Shown here: in pieces, positions 1-9,573 of the stretch
Numbering within the stretch: the first letter of the stretch is position 1
How the letters are laid out: each line of letters opens with the position of its first letter
Assembly (NCBI GenBank): GCA_033297205.1
Contig: MU859351.1
Coordinates: 4,103 to 29,563 of the forward strand
Source: Pseudoneurospora amorphoporcata
Lineage: Eukaryota > Ascomycota > Sordariomycetes > Sordariales > Sordariaceae
Direction of reading: 5' to 3'
Length of the DNA stretch: 25,461 bases
The notes under the pieces: model-generated
What the model was told of the DNA's origin: nothing
Seen by the model: only the letters and a program-made list of their open reading frames with translations
Databases searched by the model: none
Made by a program: the position numbers and the translations under genes

Positions 1-1191
1 GGCACGACGAGGTCCTTGGCGAATGAGGGAAGATCAACAATTCGTTCTCATCTTCTGAGATCAAGATTGAGGAGGTTGTGCGACTCTCGTTAGGCGAGTT
101 GGCCGCCTGGCTTGGGATGGCGGCATCTTTCTAGTCCAGATTAGGAAGTACCCGGGTATGTGATGGTGGCCTTGTCCACGATGCACCCACCGAGACTTTG
201 GGGCAGTGCTTTGCAATGTTGTCGAGACTCGAGATTCGCGACAGCCAGGGCCCAGCTCCAAGCCTTGGCAGGATAGAATACTCCCTATGTGTACCAGGTC
301 CGTCGATCAGATCTTTGCGTTCGATGTTTGCTGTGAACAAGTCTGTTGGGCCGCCGCCACCTGGTAAGGTTGGCTGGCACCTGGCCCACTTTCACTTCCA
401 GACCACACCAGTATTTTGTCCTTCTTCCTTTCTCTTCCCGTAGCGCTTTCTTTCGTGATCATCCACAATATCATCATTTCTTTGATTCAGGATATCGCTT
501 CCCACAAAGTCTCCCTAAGTATTTCGAGCAGGCATGGAAGAAGTTGCTAAGAGGAAGTGTTGCGCCCCAGCTTCGGCATCGTGGGCGGTTTGTACTAAAA
601 TGGTGGGCGTGAAGTGAAGGTATCTATGCCCTGAGGCCTGAGATGATACAAAGTACCTAGGTTCGATGCACAAAACAACCAACAGATTGAAAAGGCGATG
701 GATACCAGTGGCAGTCGCAACCCCAACTTCCCTGTAGTTACGCCGGACTGCGGGGCTTTCTCCCTCCAGTCTTCTTCTCTTTTCATCCTCCAATCAACTA
801 CCTCTACAAGTTCCCACCATCGGTTTGGCTCGCCTTGTCTTCTTTTTATTAGTACCCGTAAGTGTTTTGATGCAATCGTTGTTCATTGGCTGCGCTGCGA
901 CACTGCCTGTGGCTCAGTGGCTTCTTGTGAAACGAGTCGGGGGCTCTGGCTGACTGTCAGGCTCACTGCCTCTCACTGCTCCGTGGCACGTCCACGTCAC
1001 AATTCATCTACGGGCGGATGTGGGACACACTTCAGTTCCTGTTGTGAAGGAACTTCATGAAGTGCTACAGTACCACTTTTCCGAAATTCTTCAAATCCTC
1101 TGATTATCTCCATCCGCTTCTCCGCCCAGATTGATCAAGTTTTCGACGGTGCACCTACTCTCGCTCCAGCAATCGGCATGCAACGGCTGAA
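1..1191. other. upstream region without a recognisable gene
   Basis: Several short open frames exist on both strands, the longest about 120 codons. None shows a domain, repeat or composition I recognise, so I do not call a gene. Composition is balanced, with no sign of the RIP mutation that dominates the right side of the window. Pyrimidine-rich stretches at about 757-793 and 1091-1130 resemble the CT-rich tracts common upstream of fungal transcription starts, so the right part probably holds the promoter and 5' leader of the NLR gene. An out-of-frame ATG at 1178 precedes the chosen start at 1192 and overlaps it, which could dampen translation. An unannotated non-coding RNA or an exon of a neighbouring gene cannot be excluded. 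Confidence 0.5.
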
Positions 1192-4100
1192 ATGCTGCCA
1201 CAATCAGAGAGCTTCAGACGCGCCTTGGCCAGATTCGAAAGGGATGTTGGGTCAAGACGTGCCCAGGAGTTTTCCAACTGTTCACTGCAGGATGTTCAGT
1301 TGTTGATGAAGAAGATTCAAGCCGAACAAGAGATAAAGGGGGAAATGCGCCATCTCAAGCGTCTTGAACCCTTCCTTGAGGCTATGAAGGAGCTCGGCAA
1401 AGTCATTGAGGTCTTTACTAATACGACCGTATTCCTATGCTACATCTGGGTGAGCATCATCCTGCCTGTTTGTTTGTTACTGTATTCCATCCTAATAGAC
1501 TTACCTGTTATAGGGACCCATTAAATTCCTGCTTGGTGTGAGTACTTATCTCTACCCCTATATTCCTCACTACCTCATTTATAGAGAGCTTCAACTCACA
1601 GCCATGTTCCTATCTATAGGCCGCCAGCGCCCACCTTCAATCGCTTGACAGACTCCTGGATATGTACTGTGATATTGAAGAGAATCTCGCCGGCTTGGTG
1701 CACTATGAGGCAACCTTCGAGCGCAACACACGCCTCGGATCCGTTCTTGAGGATTATTACTTGGACGTGCTTAATTTCCATAAGGAGGCGCTTGCTGTAT
1801 TTGACCGACCTAGTATGCCATTCTTTTATCCTTCTCCGTTTAGGTCCTCAAATCACTAACCTTTCGCAATTCTAGAATGGAAGATGCTGGTCGATGCTGC
1901 CTGGAAAAGATTTGAATCGAAATTTGCTGTCATCCTCCAGGCCCTAATAAGACGTAAGGAGATTTTGAACAGCGAAAAGCTATCCGCTTCTCTTGACCAG
2001 ATAATCAAGTTGCGAGCCGAGATCCGCGAAGTATACACCAGCCAAAAGCAGGTAGCAGATAAGCAAGAAGAAGAGACGCACGAAGAGCGGAAGAGAGCAA
2101 TCATGGGGAGGTTGTCCATCCCAGACTACAAGTCTGACTATCGATTTTTCATTGATTGCAGAGACGACTCAAACAATAAGCTGGGGATTTCTTCAGGAAC
2201 ATGGATATTCGACAATCCCATATTCCAGGCCTGGCACCACTGTGCTGCTTCTGCAAAACGAGTCCTCTACATACACGGGAGGCCAGGTGGAGGTATAATC
2301 TTCCCAGCGAGCTTTAGACGCACCCCCAGTCCCCCGCCCCAAATCGCGAACAGATAAAGGAGAGTCATGCATTCAGCTGACGCTTGCCTTAGGAAAATCA
2401 ACGCTTATGGCCACGGTAATAGAACGGCTTCTGAGTGACATGACACCAGGTGTTGCTCTCGCTTACTTTTACTTTCGCCGCCAAAACGCTGACAAAGACA
2501 ATAATTTCAACGGTCTGCTCCGAGCGCTTCTTGGCCAGCTCTACGATCGAGATCCCGTTCTAGCCGCCCACATTGAAATACAGACATCGAAGCACGATGG
2601 ATTTCGCTTGCAAGTGTTACAGGAACTTGTAAGCACCGCAGTAGGGACCTATCCTACAACTTACATTGTGCTAGACGGGCTGGATGAATGTGCAAATGAG
2701 GAGGAAGAGAGGACGATCAAATGGCTGCTGGAGCTCTGCGATCATTCCCCTGGCCTACGAATTCTTTTTTCGGGCCAGCGAGATGGCGTGCTAGACCATC
2801 TTCTCAAATCATCCAAGTCAGCGCATTCAATCCTCCTCGACACAGCACCTGGCCATATTGGAAATATCAAAGACTATTGCCAAAGCTTTGCAAGGGATAT
2901 ACAGACCGAATTTGAGAATGAGCTGGAACCATCATTGGAGCAAAAGATAGTAGATCTAGTTTCAGTAAAAGCTGATGGTACGTAAAAGCCCCTTAACTGA
3001 GCAAAGCAATATATAGAGTTTTGGGGTAGACACTTATACATACTACAGGCATGTTTCTCTATGCAAAGCTAGTTCTCGAGCATCTCCTTGACCTATCATC
3101 TATGGCCGAACTAAAGCAAGAGTTGCAACCTGGGGTCTTCCCGGCGAGCTTAGAGGAAGCGTTAGTCATTTACTCTTTTCACATTATCACCGCTTTCCTG
3201 GTGACCAGACGCAGTTCGCAAAAGATTTACCTAACATGCATTATCTGTCAGATACGAAAAATTGGAACATCGCTTGCAGAAGGACTCCTCAAGGGCCAAA
3301 AGCAAGTGGAAAGCAGCGATCAGAATTTTGAGCTATGTGGTCTGTTGCAAGCGGACCCTCTTTTGGAGGGAAATACAGTCTCTCTTCTCTATCGATCAGT
3401 TAACTGGAGAAGTAGACTTCGATCGCCGTCCTGTCAAGAGCTACAAGCGGCTCTGTGGCTCTTTCCTGGACTCGCACACTGTTAACAAAGACTACACCGG
3501 CCCTGAGGACGAGGTCCACCTGGTACATGAAACAGCCCGTGAGTAAGTACTTTGTCTACTACCTACGATATGTTTCTTATTTCTCATTTCAACCCTAACA
3601 GCTCATTTTGCAGATTCTTAATACGGAGACAAATCGTGAACACCACGCCAGTGCACTTGGAACTCTCAGTTTTTTGCTCCCAGTATCTTTTATCTCCACC
3701 CTTCGCGCCGGGGATTGCGGAGGATGAGATCATGTCATACGCTAGAAGGGGTTCGTACGCCTTACAAGACTACGCAGTGCAGTACTGGCTCGACCATCTC
3801 CGGGAAAGCATCAATGCTTGCGGCACGCTACAAGGCGCTGGCTGTCAAACCGCCAGACAACGGGCTTATCTCTTCCTCCAATCGTACGGAGACGATGCAA
3901 AGATGTCGACTCTTGTTAACGACGGCAATTTTCGAAGCGTGGATCAAGTGGATCAAGTGGTCAACCGCATTTCGGAATTCGGTGGTGAGCGGAATCTTTA
4001 CTTCAACATCGAAGGAAGAACTGAGACCATCCGGCAGGCTATCGGAAAGTTGGACGAGCAGACATTCACCTCTGGAAAGACAAAGATTCCTCTTAGTCAG

Positions 4101-5612
4101 CTTCAAGGGCCGCTGAACGTGCAAAAATGTTCGAAACCGTGGTGCATTTTATTCAAGGGCAATCTGCAGACCGCGGAAGCACGAGAAAAGCACATCAGTC
4201 ACCACGAGCGTCCGTTTCGTTGCCTGCTTGAAAGCTGTCCGATGTCCGCCCTTGGGTATAGTTCCTCTGCCGAACTTCAAAAGCACAATTCGAAGTACCA
4301 CAAACAGAGCAGTAATCGGAATCGCTTCCCGAAGCTTGCTAGAGGTAGCTTACCTAACGACATGGACGAGAAGCCCGAATTTAGGGATCTCATGTTGGCA
4401 TCAAGAAGAGGAGATACGAATACTATAGATGACCTACTCGGGGCTCGAACACAAAAGGACGCGCGGCAACTGGTCAACGACAAAAATAAATCAACGGGTG
4501 AAGCACCTCTTTACATTGCCGCCCAAAACGGACATGCTCAAGCGTGTGAAGCTCTCTTGCGTTGGGGAGCGGATGCAAATGCGGTTGTTGAGCTGCTTCT
4601 CGATACTGGCAGCCGGGATGGACGGACAGCGCTATATATAGCGGCGCAGAATGGGCATGAGGCGGTTGTTAAGCTGCTTCTCGATACTGGCAAGGTTGAC
4701 GCAAATCCTAAGAATGGAATTGGACGGACAGCGCTATATATAGCGGCGCAGAATGGGAATGAGGCGGTTGTTAAGCTGCTTCTCGATACCGGCAAGGTTG
4801 ACGTAGATCCTAAAGGCTGGAATGGACAGACAGCGCTGCATATGGCGGCAGATAATGGGCATGAGGCGGTTGTTAAGCTGCTTCTCGATACCAGCAAGGT
4901 TGACGCAGGTGCTAAGAATAAAGATGGATGGACAGCGTTGTATATGGCGGCAGAGAAGGGGCATGAGGCGGTTGTTAAGCTGCTTCTCGATACTGGCAAG
5001 GTTGACGCAGATCCTAAGGATGGAATTGGACGGACAGCGCTGCATATGGCAGCAGAGAAGGGGCATGAGGCGGTTGTTAAGCTGCTTCTCGATACTAGCA
5101 AGGTTGACGCAGATCCTAAGGATGGAATTGGACGGACAGCGCTATATATAGCGGCGCAGAATGGGCATGAGGCAGTTGTTAAGCTGCTTCTCGATACTGG
5201 CAAGGTTGACGCAGATCCTAAAGGCTGGAATGGACAGACAGCGCTGCATATGGCGGCAAATAATGGGCATGAGGCGGTTGTTAAGCTGCTTCTCGATACC
5301 GGCAAGGTTGACGCAGATCCTAAAGGCTGGAATGGACAGACAGCGCTGCATATGGCGGCAGATAATGGGCATGAGGCGGTTGTTAAGCTGCTTCTCGATA
5401 CCGGCAAGGTTGACGCAGGTGCTAAGGATATATATGGACGGACAGCGCTGCATATAGCGGCAGAGAAGGGGCATGAGGCGGTTGTTAAGCTACTTCTCGA
5501 TACTGGCAAGGTTGACGCAGATTCTAAGGATAGAATTGGACGGACAGCGCTATATATAGCGGCGCAGAATGGGTATGGGGCGGTTGTTAAGCTACTCAGC
5601 CTTGTATCCTAA
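1192..5612 (+). CDS. NACHT-C2H2-ankyrin NLR-like (STAND) protein, eight exons
   Basis: Predicted CDS: join(1192..1449,1514..1537,1620..1812,1876..2292,2393..2977,3049..3160,3252..3542,3614..5612), 3,879 nt, 1,292 residues. Every junction is GT-AG and the frame stays open throughout. Residues 1 to about 200 match the helical N-terminal domain of fungal NACHT proteins (I believe Pfam DUF7708), with the WGPIKFLL motif at 86-93. Residues about 170-235 are charged and helical. The Walker A motif GRPGGGKS is at 293-300 and the Walker B-like segment YIVLDGLDEC ends at 397. A winged-helix-like region follows to about 650, then two C2H2 fingers (799-856) and ankyrin repeats from about 877 to the end. 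Family knowledge: such STAND NTPases are cytoplasmic receptors in which NACHT drives ligand-triggered oligomerisation and the repeats sense ligands; several mediate heterokaryon incompatibility. The ligand and output here are unknown. The stop lies 7 bp before a retrotransposon. The ATG at 1192 was chosen because the next domain starts there and no in-frame upstream ATG was seen. Confidence 0.9.
1450..3613 (+). other. seven spliceosomal introns of the NLR gene
   Basis: Introns by inspection: 1450-1513, 1538-1619, 1813-1875, 2293-2392, 2978-3048, 3161-3251 and 3543-3613, between 63 and 100 nt long. Donors are GTGAGC, GTGAGT, GTATGC, GTATAA, GTACGT, GTTAGT and GTAAGT. CTAAC branch-like motifs are visible in introns 3, 6 and 7, and CTGAC in intron 4. 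The second exon is only 24 nt. Intron 4 splits the codon of the last glycine of the Walker A motif, so splicing there is essential for NTP binding. Removing all seven restores continuous family-like sequence across each junction, for example KWK after intron 3 and GGGKST after intron 4. Intron 7 has two in-frame AGs, at 3601 and 3613. Confidence 0.85.
2277..2830 (+). other. NACHT NTPase core of the NLR
   Basis: The P-loop GRPGGGKS (residues 293-300) is assembled from both sides of the intron at 2293-2392. The Walker B-like segment with LDGLDEC falls at nt 2671-2691 (residues 391-397). A downstream LFSGQRD stretch (nt 2764-2784) sits where sensor-like residues of fungal NACHT domains fall. The aromatic YFYFRR strand after the P-loop is also typical. 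All residues expected to bind nucleotide and magnesium are present, so I infer a competent NTPase. This core resembles the nephrocystin-3-like NACHT group common in ankyrin-containing fungal proteins. Confidence 0.85.
4128..4301 (+). other. pair of C2H2 zinc fingers within the NLR
   Basis: Finger 1 has C799 and C804, then H820 with H823 or H824. Finger 2 has C830 and C835, then H851 and H856. Both follow C-x4-C-x15-H-x3-4-H, and the linker HHERPFRC resembles the usual H-x-ERP-F/Y-x-C junction between C2H2 fingers. They lie between the NACHT/winged-helix part and the ankyrin repeats. Role unknown: they could bind nucleic acid or protein. The spacing fits well enough that chance arrangement is unlikely. 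Confidence 0.75.
4362..5609 (+). other. ankyrin-repeat domain of the NLR
   Basis: The domain starts near residue 877 (FRDLMLASRRGD), followed by a divergent repeat containing APLYIAAQNGH and LLRWGADANA. It then runs into ten near-identical units and ends at the stop codon. Core positions TAL-x-x-AA-x-x-GH-x-x-VV-x-LLL match the ankyrin consensus. In this receptor class the repeats are expected to be the ligand-sensing part. Confidence 0.9.
4621..5612 (+). repeat. 102-bp tandem repeat array (ten ankyrin units)
   Basis: Units start at 4621, 4723, 4825, 4927, 5029, 5131, 5233, 5335, 5437 and 5539, an exact 102-bp (34-codon) period. The last unit is cut to 74 bp and ends in the unrelated peptide SLVS before the stop. 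Long stretches such as GAGGCGGTTGTTAAGCTGCT are identical in most units, including third codon positions. This points to recent expansion or gene conversion rather than selection on protein alone. Differences cluster in two spots of each unit: the residues after the glycine-rich turn, and the AAQNG/AADNG/AAEKG/AANNG segment. Confidence 0.95.
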
Positions 5613-5619
5613 GACGTAG

Positions 5620-6114
5620 TGTGACAAGGGCTGTATTCAGAGCTTGGAACAGTAGTTTAATTCAGCTAATAAACTACTTTGGTCTCGAAGGCCTTGTTGA
5701 TCCCTTCAACCTTCAAATAAAGGCTAGGCTTCAAAGCCTTCTTATACTAAAGAGGCTTGGTACGTACTGAGGCACGCACCGAGCCTTGTTGCCTAATGCC
5801 TCAAGGTATCTATCTGGCGGTCTTTATACATATAGACCTTCCTAAGTGCTTCCAACCATTCTCCTTCTTCCTTCTAGCGCCGGCCTTCGTTCGGTCGCCC
5901 TCATTATAACGCTTATATTACAAGGTTAGACCTCTGTGACTGTCGTACGTGATTGTTGTTATAGCTTACTACTATATACTATTCACATGCTTATGTAGGC
6001 TGCAGCTGCTTCAGAAGCAGCTACAGCGGCACTTATAAGGCTGACGTTAAGCGTTGAGGTTCTATTAGCCTTGGAAACCCTAACCCAGAACTGTAGGCAA
6101 ATGTCCGTATAACA
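5620..6114 (-). repeat. 3' LTR of element 1 (family A, least mutated copy)
   Basis: In element orientation the 495-bp LTR starts TGTTATACGGACA and ends TTGTCACA, with TG...CA ends. It aligns along its length with the element 3 LTR (13393-13880). Where the copies differ, this one usually keeps C or G where others have T or A, so it is closest to the pre-RIP sequence. It contains a near-perfect 29-bp palindrome at 5999-6028. It also contains a 9-bp inverted pair, AGTAGTTTA (5651-5659) and TAAACTACT (5670-5678). Confidence 0.9.
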
Positions 6115-6133
6115 TCAGCTCCCCCTTCTTTAA
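6115..6133 (-). other. polypurine tract of element 1
   Basis: Minus-strand purine run AAAGAAGGGGGAG lies immediately upstream of the 3' LTR, the position where plus-strand DNA synthesis is primed in LTR elements. Element 3 has the equivalent run at 20411-20423. Confidence 0.75.
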
Positions 6134-6189
6134 AGCTCGCCCCGAGCCTATCGAGACTTATAGTGTTGTTGTTGTCAGGACGCGAGGGT

Positions 6190-9093
6190 CTCATAACTTT
6201 TCACGATGTCGAGTATAGAAGGCAATAATTTGTTCTTTAGCTCTATTAGTAAAGAAGTGCTCCTATAGTTCCTACGTAAGATTACTAGCTTTGTTCCATT
6301 CTTCCCACTTAACTTGGTATAACACTTTAGCTTTAGCCCTTATAGAGTCCACGATCTTCTCAACCTCGTAGTTTTCTAATACTACTAGGGTTGCCTTTCG
6401 TAGGACCTAGTTAGGGTCGGGGATCTCCCGATTGCTAGCGCGATAGGGTTCTAATAGCGAGACGTAGAAGGAGTCCTAGATTCGCTATATTTTAGGTAGG
6501 GTTAACCGGACAACGGTAGGGAAAATTACCTATAAAATCTTAAAGGGGCTATAGAGTTTTTATTAAGCTTTTTAGAAGGTCTTTTGGTTTTAATATACTT
6601 ACCGTTCAATATAACAAGTTGCCCTACTTTGTAGACCGGTGCCTTTAAACGCTTCTTGTCCGCCTATTCCTTTATCCTTTAACGGGCGCGGTTAAGATGT
6701 CGCTGGGCGTCGTTATATACTTAAATTATTTAATAAGTATACAAACGACTCCCGAAGTTCCGAGGCGCGCCGTTAAGGGGATTGTAAGACGCTAGGTAGT
6801 AGCCGTAGTTAGTATAGAAAGGAGTAAAGCTAGTAGACGACGAGATAAAGTTATTATATACGAACTTAATAGTAGCTAAAAGGTCTTCCCAATTGCTCAT
6901 TTTGTAGTTAACGAAGGCTCGAAGGTAGATTTCGAGAATTTGGTTGAGCTATTCGGTCTAGCCATTTGTCTAGGGGTGGAATGCTGTGCTCATACGACTT
7001 TTAATGCCGACGAGTTTTAAGAAATCCTTCCAAAGGTAGGTTGTAAACCGTAAATCACGGTCCGAAATAATATCCAATAGTACTCCGTACAGCCGCTAAT
7101 AGGAGCGGGCGAAAATCTTAATCAAGTCTTCTATTTTCTTCTCCCCTGCTTTAAAAGGGGTGAAATGAGCTATCTTTATAAAGGAATCTACTATAACTTA
7201 AATAGAATCGTAACCGTTGGAAAGAGGTAGATCCGTAATAAAATCCATCGCGATAGTTTTCTAAGGGGTATAATAAAGCTCTATAGGTTGCAAAAAACTA
7301 TAGGGAAAATAGCGGAGAGGTTTATTCTATTAACATTCGTAATAGCCGTGAACGTATTTCCTAACTATTTCCTCTATCTTTAGCTACCAAAAGTTTCTCG
7401 TAATAAGCTCTATAGTTTTATCCATTCCTATATAGCCCGCGACCTTAGTATCGTATTTTAAATTAGTAATTTCAGCTTACAAGCTAGTAGGGACCTAGAG
7501 GCGGTTCTTTCAGTATAGTAAATTATTAGATTTCTCGTAGTCTTTATCGGGTTCGTCTTTATTAAACTGTTCTATATACGCTAAGTACGTTTCTCTAACT
7601 TCCTTAAATTATCGAATGAATTTATTATTCTATCGAGGGGTTGAGATGTTGTAGAGCCTTTCTTTAAATAAAAGGAAACTACTTCCTTTAGAGTGTAAAA
7701 AGTATTTTTCTTATAAGACCGACGTAATTGGCTAGTCTTTACACCCCCGCTTCTTAGGTTTAAAACTTTCCTAACGGAAAAGGGCATCGGCTTTAGAATT
7801 AAAGTAACCCGGACGGTAGTTAATAAACTAAAAATTGGCTAACTAAATAGCCTAGCGTGCTTGCCGTCGGTTAAAGACCTTCGTATAGGTAAAATAGGCT
7901 AAGTTTTGGTAATTGGAAAAGACTTTAATCCTGTGTTTAGCGCCTTCAAGATAAATCCTCTAACGATCGAAGCTATTAACGATAGTTAAGAGTTCCTTAT
8001 TATAAATTTCGTAGTTTATTTTAGTAGGCGTTATTTTCCTCGAATAAAATGCGACGGGGTGTAGTTTGCCGTCGGCCTTCCTTTAGGAAAAAATAGCGCC
8101 GATTTCAAAATTTAAAGCGTCGGTTTCTATAATAGCGGGTTCTACTAGGTCGAAGTAAGCTAAAACGGGTATTATTATAAAGGCTTCCTTTAAATCCTTA
8201 AAAGCTTTTACTATAGGTTCTATTCATTTCCAAAGCTTCTTATCCAACGAATTTCCTTTAGAGAGGGCTTGAGCGATTGTAGAAAATCTCTTAATAAACC
8301 TTTAATAGAAATTAGCGAAACCCAAAAAGGATTGTAACTCCTTGAGCGTTGTAAGCTATTTCTATTCTAAGATGCTCTTAATTTTGTCTTCGGCTATGCC
8401 AATGCCCTAGGGAGAAATAATATAACCTAGGAACTCGATTTTAATAACTCCCTATTTGTACTTCTACGGGGCAACGGCAAGATGGTTATTAGTGAGCCGT
8501 TTTAAGACTTCTAGTACCAAGCGATCATGTTCTTACTTATTGTTAGCGTAGATTAAAATGTCATCTAGGTAGACGAGCACTCCTACGTTTAAAAAGTTTA
8601 TAAATAAGTAGTTTATTATAGCTTAAAACGGGGAGGGAGTGTTAATTAAGCCTATAGGCATAATAACGTACTTGAAAAGGCCGTATTTGCATCGGAAGGC
8701 GGTTTTCCACTCGTAGCCTTTGGCTATTCAAACGAGGAAGAAGCCTAATTTAAAGTCGATTTTCGAAAAGATTTTAGCCGTTTTAAGAGTATATTAAAGT
8801 TTCGTAATAAGCGGAATAGAGCATTTAACGACAATAGTTATTTTATTAAGGATTAGGTAATTAACTACTAGTCGGAGGGGATCGTTTAGATCTTTCTTAT
8901 CGACGAATATAAGGGGTACGCTATATAATGAGGTGGATTTTCTTATTCGTCCCGAGTTTAACATTTTCTCAAGCTAAGGTTTAAAGGCATCGAGTTCGCA
9001 GCTACTTATCGCGAAGAGGGGTCTATAAGGCGGTATTTCCCTTTTCTTTAGGTCGATTTTATAATCCTAAAGTTAATAATCTGGCATTCGTAT
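6190..9093 (-). pseudogene. degraded pol of element 1 (RT, RNase H, integrase, chromodomain)
   Basis: From right to left on the minus strand: RT, with the catalytic YLDD still intact at 8560-8571; RNase H at about 7750-8250; a linker whose longest open stretch is 7581-7787; integrase at about 6430-7600; and a chromodomain at about 6200-6400, recognisable from AKVLYQVKWE. In-frame TAG and TAA codons are scattered throughout, mostly explained by TGG-to-TAG and CAG/CAA-to-TAG/TAA changes. The chromodomain places the family among chromoviruses, whose integrases target methylated-histone chromatin. No functional product is expected. Confidence 0.85.
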
Positions 9094-9573
9094 TGTCACA
9101 CGAACATTAGCCACAGTCTAGGGGTTAGGATCGTAAGACTCAATAGAGCCTTAACGCCTAACATTAGCCTTAAAATACTTAGTAGCCTCCGGCTACAATA
9201 CCTACCTCGGCCGGACCTTCGGCCGGACTCGCGGCTAGACCCGCGGTCGGACCCGCGGTTAGACCCGCGGTTAAACCCTCGGCTATAATTATTTTAGAAG
9301 TAATTATAGCTAACTAAATAAAAGTAAGGCTCCCGGATAAAGGTATTGAGGAAGATCCACATATATGTAGACTGCTAGATAGATGTTTTGAAGTTTCAAG
9401 CGATAAGGCTTAATACGTACTTTAAGTACGTATTAATTCCTTTTGGTATAAGAAGTCTTTAAAGCCTAACTTTCTTCTAGAGGTTAAGAAGATTAATAAG
9501 GCTTTCGAAACTAAAGTAGTTTATTAACTAAATTAAATTACTATTCTAAGTTCTAAATATAGCCCTTCTTATA
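9094..9573 (+). repeat. 5' LTR of element 2 (family A variant)
   Basis: The 480-bp LTR starts TGTCACACGAACATT and ends at CTTCTTATA, a RIP-altered form of CTTGTCACA. Its two ends align with the other family A LTRs. The central part (about 9184-9420) differs: it holds a 12-bp GC-rich tandem repeat instead of the palindrome found in elements 1 and 3. Confidence 0.8.
9211..9282 (+). repeat. six 12-bp GC-rich repeats inside the element 2 LTR
   Basis: Units start at 9211, 9223, 9235, 9247, 9259 and 9271. Each follows the pattern YYRGACCCGCGG with transitions. The block is a GC-rich island in very AT-rich surroundings, and nothing like it is present in the LTRs of elements 1 and 3. Confidence 0.85.

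Larger units (their letters stand above)
5620..9093 (-). mobile_element. element 1: left half of a chromodomain Ty3/Gypsy (family A), minus strand
   Basis: Read on the minus strand this is the 3' portion of an LTR retrotransposon. It runs from a point between protease and reverse transcriptase, through RT, RNase H, integrase and chromodomain, to a polypurine tract and the 3' LTR. It begins 7 bp after the NLR stop codon; the presumed target duplication is the 5 bp CGTAG at 5615-5619. At 9094 it is interrupted by the plus-strand LTR of element 2. The sequence left of that junction matches element 3 at about 17206-17330, confirming where the break falls. Gag, protease and the 5' LTR are not in the window. 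The coding region is full of stops. Confidence 0.9.

Noticed and set aside
61..1060. Open frames of 63-120 codons on both strands upstream of the NLR
   Set aside because: No recognisable domain, no convincing splice structure and overlapping frames on both strands; they look like chance openings in balanced-composition DNA.
3937..3962. 9-bp direct repeat (GATCAAGTG twice) giving VDQVDQV in the NLR
   Set aside because: Real but trivial slippage duplication in frame; no functional implication visible.
4538..5509. Long open frame of 323 codons on the minus strand and several plus-strand frames across the repeat array
   Set aside because: They arise because the 102-bp period is a multiple of three, so any stop-free frame of one unit is stop-free in all. 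The plus frame encodes a clear ankyrin protein continuous with the NLR.
4621..5612. CRISPR-like array
   Set aside because: The period is coding, units are contiguous without unique spacers, and the translation is ankyrin.
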